A stretch of 60,000 nucleotides of DNA, taken from the NCBI GenBank assembly GCA_949358305.1, contig OX442317.1, forward strand, positions 1,490,001 through 1,550,000, in the 5' to 3' direction. The notes under the pieces were generated by a model that saw only the letters and a list, made by a program, of their open reading frames with translations, was not told the origin of the DNA and did not search any database. Origin of the DNA: Strigamia acuminata. Lineage: Eukaryota; Arthropoda; Chilopoda; Geophilomorpha; Linotaeniidae. Positions 1 to 30,776 of this stretch are shown piece after piece (positions within the stretch are counted from its first letter, which is position 1; every line of letters starts with the position of its first letter). A program made the translations under genes and the position numbers.

Positions 1-3000
1 GTCCGCCTCATTATATCAGGATTTCCTAAACTTTTATTCCGATTAACAGGTGGTGGTGGTGGAATTTTATTATTCGTATGAAAACTAGTGCTATTACTAT
101 TTGTGCTATTGTTGATGTGATGATGGCCATTGTTCACAATAGGTTTGCCAACACTGCCACTGGAATAAGATTTGGAATAGGAAGAATAAGGTGGAGAAGT
201 GGCGGCTGGTTTCGGACGGATGGCAGTGAACGGCTTTTTCACATTCACTTTACGGCTCATGTAAGGTCCTGATGCTTTGATGACTTTGGTACTAAAATAA
301 ATAAACAGATAAATAAATAAATAAATAAATAAAAATCAAATCCATAGAAATCCCCCCAACTTATAAATAATAAAACAATTCATCGTTCCTTGGAAAAAAA
401 ACAGACGTGAATCATTTCCTTTTAATTCATTCACAGACGTAAATCAGCGATCTTCAACACTGATATACCGAATTGCCAACGCTCTGCTGCTTAAACTCTA
501 TTCTAAACGATCCCGCACAATGCGAATGACGCAATTAATGCAGGAACAAATATCAGAAAAACAATTATTTCCATTTTTTCCTCCACATTGTGCGGTCATA
601 CGTAACAACTCTATACATGTCGAAACCGAATAAAACAAACAAAATCGTCCTTTAACACGTTTCCAATGAAAAAACGCCAAAAAAACGACTCAAATTATTT
701 TTAAAAATGCAATTCTTAAGAAATTATTAAAAAGAAAAGTGAATTTTTGTTTTTATGTAACATTTACCAATTTTTCTTGCTTTCCTCCTCAGCAGCTGCC
801 ATTCGAAATTTCGTCGTTTGGTAAACATCGTCCTTCGCTTGTATGTGCATTTTATATTGTGTACAACCCAACGATTCCAAACTCCTAAAAAAACATTCAA
901 ATCTATTAGCAAACATTTAAAAACGGTAATAATAAAGACGAAACCAATGGGGTTGAAAACCCTGACTCATTTCAGTCGCATTTTTCCTCAATTTAACAAC
1001 AATATCGCACCTTGAGCCAATTTTCTTGACACATTCAAAACTCCCCTGCAGTCCTTCGGATTCTGAACTTGGTGAAAAGGTGAAGTCGAAGGCATGTTCG
1101 CTAGTAATTTGTGATGTTGGAAATTTTAAAGTCTAAAAAAAAAAAAATAAAAAATAAAAAAAAAATTAAATATCCACAGCAGACAATAACACAATTAATG
1201 CACGCACGGTTGAACTTAAAACATTCCAAATTCCACAATCTCGTCCAACCTCGAGAAATAGGGCAGAAAGTGAAGGAATAACCACCCAAAACCAGAAAAC
1301 TAACCACCTCCCAAACCAAACCAAACCAATTTCCACTCTTTCATAAAATCACCACCCCCTCCCCTCCCCCACATTTTTTTTTTTAAAAATATCGACCAAA
1401 TTAAAAACCCAAATAACCTTTAAAACCGTTTATTTAGGCGTGTAACTGATTAGCATTAAGGTCACGTACAAACATTCCACATCCGTTTCCCAATTTTTTT
1501 TCTCTCTATAAATCCATTTAATTTTTTTAACACCCCCATAAAAAAAAATTAAAATCCGCCATTTTGAAAAAATTTTAATTTATAAAAAAAAAAAAAAATT
1601 CCTCGAAGGGTCTGGTCATCTGTTTCCTCGTTTTTGCATTCTGGTTCATCGTAGGTCACTGTCCTAATCATCACCAACGACCTCCGATAGCGTCGAATCG
1701 AGACAATCCCAACCCGCATCATCATTAGTGAATATTGAGAAGAAAACGCTCGAAATGTCGTCATTAAAAAACGAATGAGAAATTGTCGAATTTCTGCATC
1801 AAATGCGAACGTCATGTGACCCAAAAAGGGAGCATTACACCAACTCGCATGCCTACAGCATCAATTCAGGTCAGCACGAACTAAAATCGCTGATTTCTAC
1901 ACACCACATTAAATCCCCGCAACGCACAAATTCTTTAAAAAAAACTAAAAGAAATAAAAACGAATGCAAATTAATTTCTGCGCCTGCCGAGGCAAATTAT
2001 GCACGTTTATATAATGCACAAAATTAATAAATCAAACGGCCAAAGTGACAACCCAAGGACAACAGCATTATTTAGCAATCGGTTTTCCTTGATTCTATTC
2101 ACAAGGTGGTCGGTTCCCCAAAAAAAAAAAAATAATAATAATTTAAATTAAAAAAATTTAAATTTTACATTTTTTTACATTCACGATGCCATTTGGGTTA
2201 AGTGTTAACGATTACGGCCCATCGTTTGATGAAATTAGTCCAACTCGTCAATTTAATCACAAATGTTTTTAAAAACAAAAATTAATTCAAAAAACAAAGC
2301 ATAAATATGGAGAAAAACACGCCATGTTGTGTTGAAATGCGATTCGACGACAACGGCGTTTATTTTTGGTCTCGTTGCACGGAAACGAGACAAATTTAGT
2401 CGGCGACACAGCGACAGCGCGTCATTCATTTTCATCTCGCCCAGGTTTAAAAAGCAAACCAACCAACTAACTCTCGGTGCAGTGAACGGCCTCATGCTCA
2501 TGTCTGACCCACATTCGAACTCGAACGACTTTGCATGTGTTTATTACCCCGCCAAACATGGATACGCAAATATTTGCGCATCCATCAAAATATAAAAAAA
2601 TATAAAAAAAATGTGTGCTCGCATTTTTAGATTAATCACTCACGCGCACCTGCTCGCTTATCGTACCCTGTACAGTACTCATTACATTCTATTATTCCCT
2701 CGCAAGGTTGAGTTCACCATGTTCACCTTGACTGCAGCTGCCCATGTCACTGAACTTGCAGTCCCTCACACCCAAACCCTCATTTCCACAATCTAACGCT
2801 GCGTTCCCTAATTATTGCTCCTTTTTGCGTTTCCGAACCGAGATAAACAACGGCTAAAAAGGACAAATTTTCACCGCGTCTATTTTCGAGTCGATTTATA
2901 AAAAAAAGTAAAAAAGTAAAAAAAAAAACAAGGTTGTGGGTATTTACGGAAATCCGGAAGAAACCAATCACGGCCCACGCGTTTAAGACTAAATGTCTTA

Positions 3001-6000
3001 AATTGCGCCTAAGTGGAATTTTTAGTTGCCGAAAAATAAATAAAGATATAAATACATTTGTCCGTGATGCGGTTATTTCCGCGATAACCACTTTTCCGTG
3101 ACACACGTGTAAATATTTAAGACGCCTGAAAATTAAATGGAACAAACATAATTGTCTTTCCTTTCGATTTAACACGAAAATTCTAAAAATTTAAAAAAAA
3201 AAAAAATCTAAAAAAAAAATTAATTTTTTTAAATAAATAAATAAATAAAAAAATATTTTTATTTTGATAATTTTTTTGGTTTTTATCGCAGAAAACTCAT
3301 CGCGTAATCTTCTTTTATCAGCCGAAATTTCCCCAGTACAAAAATCCCATGAGACATATGATACGTTTTCTCATGCGAAATTTTCATTGTAAAAATAAAT
3401 AGAAAAATATCAAAACATCAAACTCACCCCTTGGTTTCCCTGGAATTGGATACTAGGTTGCCTATTTGTAGTTCCCTGAAAAAAAAATCAAAATTACATA
3501 AATAAACAAAAATTAAATTATTTTAAACGCAAACAAAAATATTTTTCAACCATTTTTCATTTTTAAGCCTAAAATGCACCGCCACTTTAAAAAAGGGCCA
3601 ATTTTCTGGACTAATAACCTTATTAGTCACGTAATAACTTTTCTCAATGCACAGCCATTGTGCAAATGGAAACTTTGGCGACACTAACTACAATAAAAAA
3701 ATACAATAAAAATATTTATTGACCAACTTTAACCAACAAAATATAAAAAAAATAAAAAACAGCTGTTCTGTTTCCATACCAAATCTCCTACCGTCAAAAT
3801 CGCAAACTAAAAACATTTCCTAACATTTGGAATAAGACGACATTTTGCAACGTTAAACTTACATAAGCGTCAAATTTGGTATGTGGATCCATTTCCAAGC
3901 CACTAACCCAGTAAACAAGACAGGAAACAACAAAAAAAAAAAAAAAAAATGGCGCTTTTAAATAGAAATAATTGAAAACAAATAAATAAAGACTTCCTAT
4001 ATAAACTAAAGTGATTTTGGAACAGCCTTCGCCCTGAGACCACAGGTGTTCAAGGCTGACCTTGGTCTAAAGGTCCTTTCACTTATCTGTTATTAAACTG
4101 CAAAACACAAACTTTTGCTCAAACAAAATTTAAAAAAAAAATATATAATATTTACATCATCGAGCGGCCATTTTGGTTTTTTCTTTCCCACATTACATTC
4201 CACCAACTTTCAAACTTGTTTTCAAATTGAGCACAAACACCCACTCGTGTCCACCTAATTTATTTATCCCCAATAAAAACAAAATAATAAAATAAAATAA
4301 AAAAATTCCACCCCACCCCCAAAAATTAAACCAACATGGCGGCCATACAAGAAAATGTTGTTGAACTAGTCCTAACTATTCAATTTTTTTTTTTTAAAAC
4401 CACTTTTATGTTTGGCCCACAAAGAACAAGAAATATTTTTTCATCTGATCATTAATACAACCAGTTCCACAAAAAAAAAAAAAAATGGAAAAAAAAAAAA
4501 TGGAAAAATTCAAAACCAGTTTGTTGTTGTCAATTATTCCCTTTCAATTTCTCCCATTTATTTCCCCAACTCAAAACCCAATTTTTGCGCCGACAAAAAC
4601 CACCACGTGACCTTCATCAAATTGCCACCAATTGATACGTGAAATCTTCACCCGTTTCCCCCAAATAATAGCGCAAATTAAACATGCTCTATTTAATTTA
4701 ATCGACACCCGAATCGACCATGCAATCACATCAAACCGAAAACTCATTTTCTTCCTCAATTAATGCCATTTTTCTTTTTTATTTCTTTCCATTTTTTCCA
4801 TTTTTTTGCGAAAAATATTGAGGATGTAGCTATTGTAGCTATTGTTGCATATGTTGTGTATAGAAGCCGTCGGTTTTGTATTACCTGCAGCAGGTGATGT
4901 CTGAATTGAGTTTGAATAAAGAGCATCAATTGACAATATGGAGGGTAAGAATCCTGGTTTAACACAGCTGCCAGAGCTGTTTTTCCCACTTTCTGCAACG
5001 CCGACGCCATTTTGGATGCACAAAATCCCCCCCCCCATTCTTTTTCATTTTAATTTAAACAAAAAAAAAAAATCAAAATTCAAATTATTCAATAATGGTC
5101 GAGTTGATAGGGTTAATGTATTTTTTCCATCTTAATTTCTAATTAAATCTCAATTTCAAGTCATAGGTCAAGGATGATAATGAGGCCAAGAACCTATTTT
5201 ATATAAGAGCAATTTAAATTGCTAAAAAAAAATATGAAAAATCAAAAAATGGAAAATTTTTAATAAATTAAAAAAAAAATGATTTAAAAAAAGTGGAATA
5301 AAAATAATAAAATAAAATATAAGCCTAAAAGCTAGAGCTTGAAGCTGGTTTCACCTGATTGTGCAAGTACCTGTTACTAAGTAGCCTCTGGCATCTCTGC
5401 CCTGAAAAGAGGGCAAGGCAGGCAACAAAAAATGCCTACTTTATTCTCAAATTACTTTAAACTCATAACTAAAAATTACAACCGACATTTTTTTTTTTAA
5501 TTTGAAAAAAAAAATAAATAAATAAATAAAAGCAAACTTTCAAAAATTTTGCACTTAAAAAAAAGAATGATATTTTTTTTTTTTTTTTCTTACTTTTTCC
5601 GTCATGACACATTTTTATTTTGATTAAAATAAAAAGTATAAAAAAAATAATAGAATGTCAATTCTTATAATTTGCGAATAAGTGTGCAGGCCGCATCCAT
5701 TTACCAAATGCACTCATTACCGAGCTAAAATTAGTTTATACTCCGCTACTCAGGTCTCTCTAAAATTGTCACTTGTTGGAATGGGCAAAACAATTTGACC
5801 CAACAATTTTTAGATGCACTTCCCAACCCAAAAAATAAATAACAAAACAAACAAAAATACATGAAAATACAAAATAAAACCCCCAGAAAAATTTTTTTTT
5901 TAGAAAAAAAAACAAAAAAAAACCACAATTTTGAAATGCCACAAAAAGCATCCAAAACCAATCTACCCAATACTAGGAAAACAAATAAGTTTCAGTTTCG

Positions 6001-6434
6001 AGTATCAAATTCGAATCGGGTCTTATCACAACTTTTCCAAAAATTCCTCGCAACATTTGAAAAAATCGTCGCCGAAAAAATTCGATTCAAAACGACGTTC
6101 AACCCGCACACACATACGATCGTTTCACGTACGAATCGAGTGGGAAACACGTCCGGGTGCGAATCGAGCGCGATGAGGGCGAAAAAAGCCCCTTATGTGC
6201 TCGGAATATGGAGAAATTTGCAAACAAGTAACCCAGATGCCAATGAAAAATGGTGAAAATTGCGTTAAAAATCGCCTCGCATAATCTTTAAACTCTACTT
6301 ACCCGACAGATTAAGTATTCTTCTATCGCTCTGAGAGCCGAATCGGTTAATTTGACAAATACTAACGTTCTATTTTCACTATTTTGTCCATGCGAAGATA
6401 GACCATAACTCTGTCCATCAACCAGTGCCGCCAT
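1..6434 (-). CDS. ELL: ELL, RNA polymerase II elongation factor (5' part, cut by window edge)
   Basis: ELL suppresses transient pausing of RNA polymerase II and is a subunit of super and little elongation complexes in the nucleus. I see five coding exons: 6303-6434, 3428-3475 (48 bp), 1011-1132, 768-884 and 1-291 (continues off the window). Each has GT and AG borders and the phases match (0, 0, 2, 2). Exon 1 begins MAALVDGQSYGLS and contains VKLTDSALRAIEEY. The next exons give PSIQFQGNQG, then LQGSFECVKKIG, then YQTTKFRMAAAEEE, then IKASGPYMSRKVNVKKP. These line up in order with the N-terminal ELL domain as I remember it from vertebrate ELL. The last visible stretch becomes Ser/Asn/Pro-rich, as expected for the linker before the occludin-homology domain, which would lie outside. 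The start is the first ATG and matches the family N terminus. About 236 codons are visible. Confidence 0.9.
1133..3427. other. ELL intron 2
   Basis: About 2.3 kb of AT-rich sequence between two ELL coding exons. It contains many poly-A and poly-T runs and short open frames on both strands. I recognise no exon, RNA gene or transposon in it. Confidence 0.7.
3476..6302. other. ELL intron 1
   Basis: About 2.8 kb of AT-rich intron. It holds short homopolymer runs and TAAA/AAATA microsatellite tracts (for example near 5515-5530). Two exon-like pieces (4756-5010 and 5371-5401) were considered and not accepted. A GC-richer patch with CpGs around 6060-6180, just downstream of the ELL start exon, may belong to the promoter-proximal region. 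Confidence 0.6.
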
Positions 6435-6994
6435 TTCTCTGAATGTTGGACAAACGTCATTCACTATCCCACAATTCCCCGGATCTTAATTACATTCAAG
6501 CCTGACGTCAGTTTCTAACCCCAATACTAATGACGTCATGTACCATCGCATCTCAGCGCTGTTTGCCACATTTCCTCCATCACGATTAATGGCCGCCGAT
6601 TTGTTTTTAGAAACGTATTTTTATTACAAGTAAAACAAATAAAATAAAAAATTATTAGTAATTTTAATGAGTTCTCGTTGTAATAAATACAATTATCATC
6701 ACAAAATGTTAGTTGGGCACGAGCAAACAAAATAAAAATAAAAAACAGTTCCTTATACAACATACTTCTCGCAGTGTCAATAGACAACAGCTGAGTGTCG
6801 TCCTACATAACTCAATTACCCAAAAAAAACGTCCACAAGCACAAAATCCACTTATAAAACACTATTTTATTTAAAAGAAATACTTAACAATAATACAATT
6901 TCATTTTCTCATTTAAAAACGTCATTTTCAAAATCCCATACAAAACTACAAAAATCATCTCAACAAATCTCAATAAAAATCATCTCAACAAAAA
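6435..6994. other. Intergenic gap between ELL 5' end and TIR gene 3' end
   Basis: 560 bp. Its left part should contain the 5' UTR and promoter of ELL, and its right part the 3' UTR of the TIR gene. AT-rich sequence at 6860-6990 carries reverse-strand AATAAA-like motifs. No further gene is visible. Confidence 0.6.
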
Positions 6995-7780
6995 TCAACA
7001 ATTCTCATCGTCAGTAACATGTAATTGTTCTAAAATGATAGATGCGTCGTCAGGATTGATGACATTGATATTATACACGTGGCCAACATGCATATTATTA
7101 GCACTGCCAACATTTGTCACGTTTTTAGCGCCATCAGTCGGCATCGGCATACCGCCCCCGTCGCTCATTTGACTCGATCTCCTCCTCTCCAGCAATTCGA
7201 TGGCCAGCCGTTCCCTCGTCTCCTCCTCCCGCAACTTTAACTCCTTCTCTTCGATCTGTTCCCTCTGCACCCGTCTCTTCCTCACCACGTCGTTAAACAT
7301 CGACTTGATCCGAAACGCGTCTTGGTTCTTCACGAACAACTTGAATCCCGTCACTCCCCGCAATCCGCTCGGCGTCAGCGCGACGTATTCGGCTTTCGTG
7401 TAGACCGGGATCAAACTGAGAGATTTATCTTCGATGAACCGCGTTAATAAATCGCTGCGATGTCGCAGACACATTTTGTCCTTGCCGAAGTTGTTGCTGA
7501 TGTAGAGGAAGACGTAGGTGCTTCGTTGCACCATTTCTTCGATGCGGTCGAAGTAGTCGCTTATTTTGCACATTTGGAAGTCGCATTCGACCACGCCGGA
7601 CACTTTGTATTTGGCGCAGAAGTCGTCGCGGAATTGATTCGCCACTTCTTGGTCTTCATCGCAGTTGATGATGCAGAAATCGTACTGGCCCGTCAACCAA
7701 TAACTTTTGGTTAGTTCTACTTTTTCGTCTACGTGGCGTTTTAGTTCGTCGGGGAGGGTTCGGTAGACACTTTCGGCCAT
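6995..7780 (-). CDS. TIR-domain adaptor, TICAM/TRIF-like, with C-terminal RHIM-like segment
   Basis: A 261-residue protein in one coding exon. Residues about 32-165 form a TIR-like domain: box-1-like YDFCIINCDED opens it, and YVFLYISNNFGKD followed by MCLRHRSDLLTRF resembles the TICAM (TRIF/TRAM) type more than the TLR or MyD88 type, as I remember them. There is no signal peptide, membrane segment, LRR or death domain, so it should be a cytosolic adaptor. Residues about 183-220 are a charged Arg/Glu coiled coil. The C terminus has an Asn/Val/Gly-rich segment with NNMHVGHVYNINV, similar in spacing to RHIM or insect cRHIM amyloid motifs (V-x-V-G-x-x-N). TRIF also has a RHIM after its TIR domain. 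A CAACAG acceptor just upstream of the ATG at 7780 suggests an intron in the 5' UTR. TIR assignment is fairly firm, TICAM subfamily moderate, RHIM tentative. Confidence 0.75.
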   Translation of the reverse strand: MAESVYRTLPDELKRHVDEKVELTKSYWLTGQYDFCIINCDEDQEVANQFRDDFCAKYKVSGVVECDFQMCKISDYFDRIEEMVQRSTYVFLYISNNFGKDKMCLRHRSDLLTRFIEDKSLSLIPVYTKAEYVALTPSGLRGVTGFKLFVKNQDAFRIKSMFNDVVRKRRVQREQIEEKELKLREEETRERLAIELLERRRSSQMSDGGGMPMPTDGAKNVTNVGSANNMHVGHVYNINVINPDDASIILEQLHVTDDENC

Positions 7781-9647
7781 TGTTTACACCTGTTGAAAAC
7801 AAATACGTGTTAGTTTTGTCATGTTTTTTGTTTAATATTACCGGATTTCGCTCACTTTAAGGCATTATAATTGTTATGTCATTTCTGGGTGTGATTTTTC
7901 ATTCTCGTTGATTTGGAGTGAGCTTTTGTTTTTCCCCTTCGAAATTGATGTGTCCGATTCGTGTTTGTGGTTATCAATCAGTCGTGATTAGTTTGGAAAA
8001 AACGCTCACCACCACACATCGTTCATCGGGTTATCTATCGATGGCAAGTTTATGTTCGTTGAATATTGGAACGGAAGTGTGGGATTTTTAGGTTTTGAGT
8101 TTGGCCTGACATCTGTTGGTAATTCGTGAAAACTCGCCTTTTTATGCGCACAAATCGAAACTTTTAGCGCCGTTAGTTACAAATAAAGAATCTATTAATA
8201 AAAATGAAATCGTATTCATAATTTTATTTTAATTTAAATTACTATATTACTCATCAAAGTGACATCAGCAGATGCAAAAATTTCAAAAGAATAACATAAT
8301 TCATAAATGAAAAGAATAGGAACACAAAAACGCCACAGACTCCACAAAAACTCCTTTAAATTGTACAACGTCTTACCAATTGGTTCCAAAAAGCTGTTTT
8401 TAAAAAAAGAAAAATTGATGAGCAATTTTTTGTCAAATACTCAATTTGACAATTGATGCAATCACCTGCTGTTCATTGTTTATTTCAGAATAGATTAGAA
8501 GAGGAAAAATACAAAAATTGTAAAATCCGCTACCAGGCTGAAGTTGGCACCACATTCACAAATCCCAATTTTTTTTTAACAACGGATTTCAATGGTTTTT
8601 ACACGAAAAGATAAAGGACTTTCTCCTAAACAAACCATGAAGTGCACAAGTCTCTACTTCTCTTAGTTTTCGAGCAGCAAGCATTTGAATATGGCACAAA
8701 AAAGACTTGTACTGTACTAAATTTCCAAATCTGGTGCCACAACTTCAAACCCCAATATCTCAACAACCTGATCACGGATTTTTTTATTTAAAAAACCAAA
8801 CGAGGACCTTCTCCTCTACAAACTCTAAAAGACAGAACACTCTACCCCTCTTGGTTTTCGAGCGGCGAACTTCAGCCTGGTAAATCTGCTCGTAATTTCA
8901 CTTTCTACGGTGCTCAATGTGTCATTGAACCAAAACTTTGTGAGAAGTATCGAAAGAATCATACCGGTTTTACATTATACATGAGAGAATTTTGCCTTGC
9001 AATTAAAATATTATTTTAAAATATTATTTTGATGAAATTATTTGGCATAATTGCTTCAAACCGATTTTCATGACAACTGTCAACCTGGTCAGAAGAGAAG
9101 ATCAATAAATGACGAATTAATTGATTTTTAAATTTTAAATTTTATTTTTTATACACAAACTTACTGTCGCAGTGCTGTACACTATACAATCATTCTTCCA
9201 AAATAAAAAATAAACAACAAAAATTCAGATTTCTTCTAAAGACACAGAAATTATTTACATAAAAAAAAAATTAAATAATTAAATAATAAAAAAGAGAATG
9301 TAGTTTCCATTCTATGAATGACATTAAGGCACGTTCTAAAACTGCGAATTCCCAACAACCAAAGAATGCCGAGCATTTAATCTGGCGTGATGGCATCGCA
9401 GAAACGACGAGACGACACCGAAACGACATCCAAATCTTGTAAAAGGGAGCAAATTCCTCACACGGGTGAGCAATGTCAAACATAAATAATAAAACAACGA
9501 CGAAAGCGCGAAATTATTGCCGACATCAAAATCTAAACATCTAATTGGGCGCTTTTACACTCGCAAAATGACACCTCACGACTCACTCACCGACTATGGA
9601 AGACTTGAAAAATAACAAAATAACAAAAAAAATCTTACAAAATGAAT
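7781..9647. other. Intergenic region between TIR gene and DAPK 3' end
   Basis: Contains the 5' UTR intron and promoter of the TIR gene near 7780-8200, a MITE at 8533-8880, and AT-rich sequence that should include the DAPK 3' UTR (9100-9647). No other gene was recognised. Confidence 0.6.
8533..8880. mobile_element. MITE with 13-bp terminal inverted repeats and TA target duplication
   Basis: The sequence starts CCAGGCTGAAGTT and ends AACTTCAGCCTGG, exact inverted repeats, flanked on both sides by TA (8531-8532 and 8881-8882). The length is 348 bp and no transposase is encoded. Inside, two related blocks (around 8590-8690 and 8780-8865) share a pattern of 'ctcctaaacaaac/ctcctctacaaac' followed by 'gttttcgagc', so the element contains an internal imperfect direct repeat. 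The TA duplication suggests a Tc1/mariner-type transposase mobilised it. Confidence 0.7.
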
Positions 9648-27910
<18,263 letters not shown>

Positions 27911-28127
27911 CGACGAACAAAACATTCCTAGTAAATAATAACTAGATATCAAACAATTCTAAAGATGTAAATTATTATTCGTGACTTAGCCACGACTCGA
28001 TTTATGTAATAAAAGTAAAGGCGCTTGAATTTCGGGTCGTTTTTTTATTGAATAACCAGAAAAAAAGCGTAAAAAATAAGGGAAAAAAAATCGAATGATT
28101 TTGATCAAATTAGTTAAAAATCGCACG
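27911..28127. terminator. Shared 3' region of convergent genes
   Basis: 217 bp between two tail-to-tail genes. AATAAA at about 28007 serves the plus-strand gene and a reverse-strand AATAAA (TTTATT at about 28043) serves the FKBP gene, so the two 3' UTRs probably lie very close together or overlap slightly. Confidence 0.55.
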
Positions 28128-29971
28128 TTATTTCACAGATTTCAATTCAATTTCGAATTGCAAAGTGGAGTTTGATGGAATGGGACCGGAAGCCGCCTTG
28201 CCGTATGCCTGATGAGCCGGAATGACCAATTTTCGTTTTCCGCCGACTTTCATCCCTTCGATGCCCAGATCCAATCCCTTGATCACTTCTCCGCCTCCCA
28301 CTCGGAATCCGAGCGGACTTCCCTTCTTGGACGAGTCGAAAACCTTATTATTCAACAACCGTCCGACATAGGCAATTTGCACCTGCAAAAATTCAAATCA
28401 AAAACGTAAATCAAACACAATTTTTGCGCCTCGCAACATCGAATAACATTTATTCTTCATTTATAGCGTGACAATTTAACCATAAAAAAGCACCAGTTGT
28501 ACATTACAATTTATATACAATCTGTAACGAAAAAATCATATAAAAAAAACAATAAAAAAAAAAAAGTTTAAATTTTTAATTTTTTTTTTCATGCATCTTT
28601 TCGCAGTTTCGGCTAAACGCGCACGAATTAAAATGAGAATAAACGCTTAAAACTTCTTTACAAATTTGCCACGTTTGGCCACGGGTCCGTTTCCAACGAC
28701 CGCGTCTTCGACCGAGGTTCCACCAACGATTTTACGGACGTTTTTCGGTGTCGCTGCTTTGTCCGCCATCTTTTTCGGCGTGGCTGCGGTTCCGGCCACT
28801 TTCTTGGGCGTCGGTGCCGTTTCGGCTTTTTTCAGCGCATCCTAACAAGAATTTTTGGATTAAAATTGATCGGCGTTTCGATTTTAATTTTCATGTTACC
28901 GAAGGCGTTTTTGGCTGTTCGGCATCGATCGAGACGTCTCCTCCGCCGCCCAACGACTTCTTCTTCCTCTTCCTCCTCTTTTTAGCGCTTGCCGTCAATC
29001 CTTCGGAGTTCGGGGTCTCCGGGCCGTTAGCTGAGGATTGTTTGGCATTCTGAGGAGTGTTTGGCGTTTGTTTAGCGTTTTTCGCATTTTTTGGCGACTG
29101 GACATTTTTCCCGCCGTTTTTAATCTTTTCAACAGCTTTGTTGGAAACTGCTTTCTTCTTATTAAACTGCAAAGCTTTCAAGTTGTCGTCGCTTTCTTCC
29201 TCGTCATCTTCAACCAATTCCTTTAAAATGTACAAAAAGTTTAAAAAAATAAAAAATTAAATTTTATTATTCGGTTAATACTTCATCGCTCAAGTCATTA
29301 AAATCGACAATTTTCGTTTTCTTGTTGTTTTTCAGTTGAATAGCGGCAACTTTCCGCTTCAAACTCGCTTTAATATCTGAAAAATGCAAAAAAAAATCGT
29401 GAAAAACAGAAAAATATTTTTTTTAAAAAGCCGATTTTACCATCTCCAGATTCAATTTCTTCGTCGCTCTCTTCGGAATCGCTATCATCTTCGTCGATAT
29501 AATCCTCGTCATCGTCATACTCTTCTTTGTCGTGCAAAAACCCGGTCAAATGCACAGTCCCTGGCCCGCTGATGAAGAAAGTGACTTCCTCGCCCTCCAT
29601 GAAATTCAAATCCAAATGTTGCTGCACGTTGGTTCCGTGGCGAAGGGAACACAAAAGAAATTCCGATTTGTTGTGCTCGATCATGACCGAAACATTTTTC
29701 TTCTTTTCGCTTTCTGCGATCAAAGAAAAATCGCAAAATTAAAACCAAAAGTCCCAAAATCGAAAAATCCAACACGTGGCTTCAACGGAAATTTTTTCTT
29801 TGTATACCTTGCGTGTTAAATTCTAATGCTGCCATCGATACGTGGAAGGCATCGTCGACTTTCTGCGAATAACGTTTTCCATTCTCCAGCGTAATTCCTA
29901 AAGAAAGAGAAGAAGCACGTGGTCAGTTTTTTGTTTTTTACACATTCACGTGCAAATTTACCCCAAAACAT
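28128..29971 (-). CDS. Nucleoplasmin-like FKBP peptidyl-prolyl isomerase (FKBP39/FKBP46-like)
   Basis: A nuclear histone chaperone and prolyl isomerase of the NPL-FKBP type. Seven exons: 29962-29971, 29808-29897, 29441-29713, 29282-29376, 28900-29220, 28662-28841 and 28128-28382; they sum to 1224 nt (407 residues) with all phases agreeing. The N terminus MFWG, then ITLENGKRYSQKV and AFHVSMAALEF, is the nucleoplasmin-like fold. An acidic tract (EEYDDDEDYIDEDD, then more Asp/Glu/Ser) follows, then a Lys-rich region with several TPKK and KRRKRKKK motifs likely to act as nuclear localisation signals. The last exon is the FKBP domain: YVGRL, FDSS, EVIKGLDLG, AYGKAASG and LQFEIEL. Leu replaces the pocket tryptophan of FKBP12, as expected in this family. 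The 10-bp first coding exon is supported by phase and by the family start. Confidence 0.9.
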
Positions 29972-30776
29972 GGTGATTTTGAATAAACTTCAAATAGTAA
30001 TGAGAGAAGCTGTAAAAGAAAATATTATACTGTTAGTTGAATGTAGTTTAAGTGGTTAAATGCGTTCTGCGTACCCACCTCGAATAGTAAGAGTGAAGCG
30101 TGCGTTAACGACCGGCTATACTTTTAGGGTTAGTAAACTAAAAGAGTTGACGGTAGAGTGCGGGACTTGCGGGTTGGTGACGGGGCATCTGGTGGCGAAA
30201 TACAACATTACAAAGCTATGGCGTGTACAAAAGTTGATTTGAAAATCAATCAAAACTTTTGGTAATGATTCTTTTTTTGCGTGATGTTTTGAATTTTTTT
30301 TTACCAATAAATAAAATTTTAAAAATTAAAAATATGAAAATAAAACAAATTTTAGATTGAGGATCTTTGAGAGATGATATTATTTATATTATTTAATCTC
30401 AATTTATTAGTTTGAAAATTTGAAAAATAAAGGTTCACCAAACCCATTTTTTCATTCTAAAAATCATAAATAATTTATGATTTGATAAGAAAAATTATAC
30501 CTTGATTGATATTTGTCTTATGATACATTTTTTTTAAAAAACAGAATTATACAATTTTCCTAATGATCCGACCCTCTGCATCCTGTTTTCGCATTTTTTC
30601 CTTCCCAAATCCCAAATCCCAATAAACAAAATTGTACATTTTAATTATACATGCAAATCGTCCTTCCGGTTTATTTGAAACAACATTTTACAGAATTTTT
30701 ATATTTTTTTTTATTTTTCTTTTCACAAAAACAATTTTTTCCTGTCATTTCGTTTGAACTTTACGCAAAGCTGAAA
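29972..30776. other. Intergenic region between FKBP and DEG/ENaC genes
   Basis: 805 bp with the FKBP promoter and 5' UTR on the left and the channel gene promoter on the right. From about 30430 onward the sequence is homologous to 59150-59483 upstream of the second channel gene (for example ATAAATAATTTATGATTT and AATGATCCG in both), so the promoter was duplicated with the gene. No extra gene was seen. Confidence 0.65.

Noticed and set aside
4756-5010. Minus-strand ORF beginning MASALQKVGKTAL in ELL intron 1, followed by a plausible GTAATA donor
   Set aside because: Matches no family I know, has no convincing downstream exon, and would not fit the ELL phase. A small alternative first exon cannot be excluded.
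5371-5401. Exon-like 31-bp segment with good acceptor and donor (minus strand) in ELL intron 1
   Set aside because: 31 bp would break the ELL frame, and exon 1 joins directly to 3428-3475 with the expected family spacing.
30060-30242. 60-codon plus-strand ORF upstream of the FKBP gene
   Set aside because: Located in the FKBP promoter/5' UTR region, no recognisable sequence.
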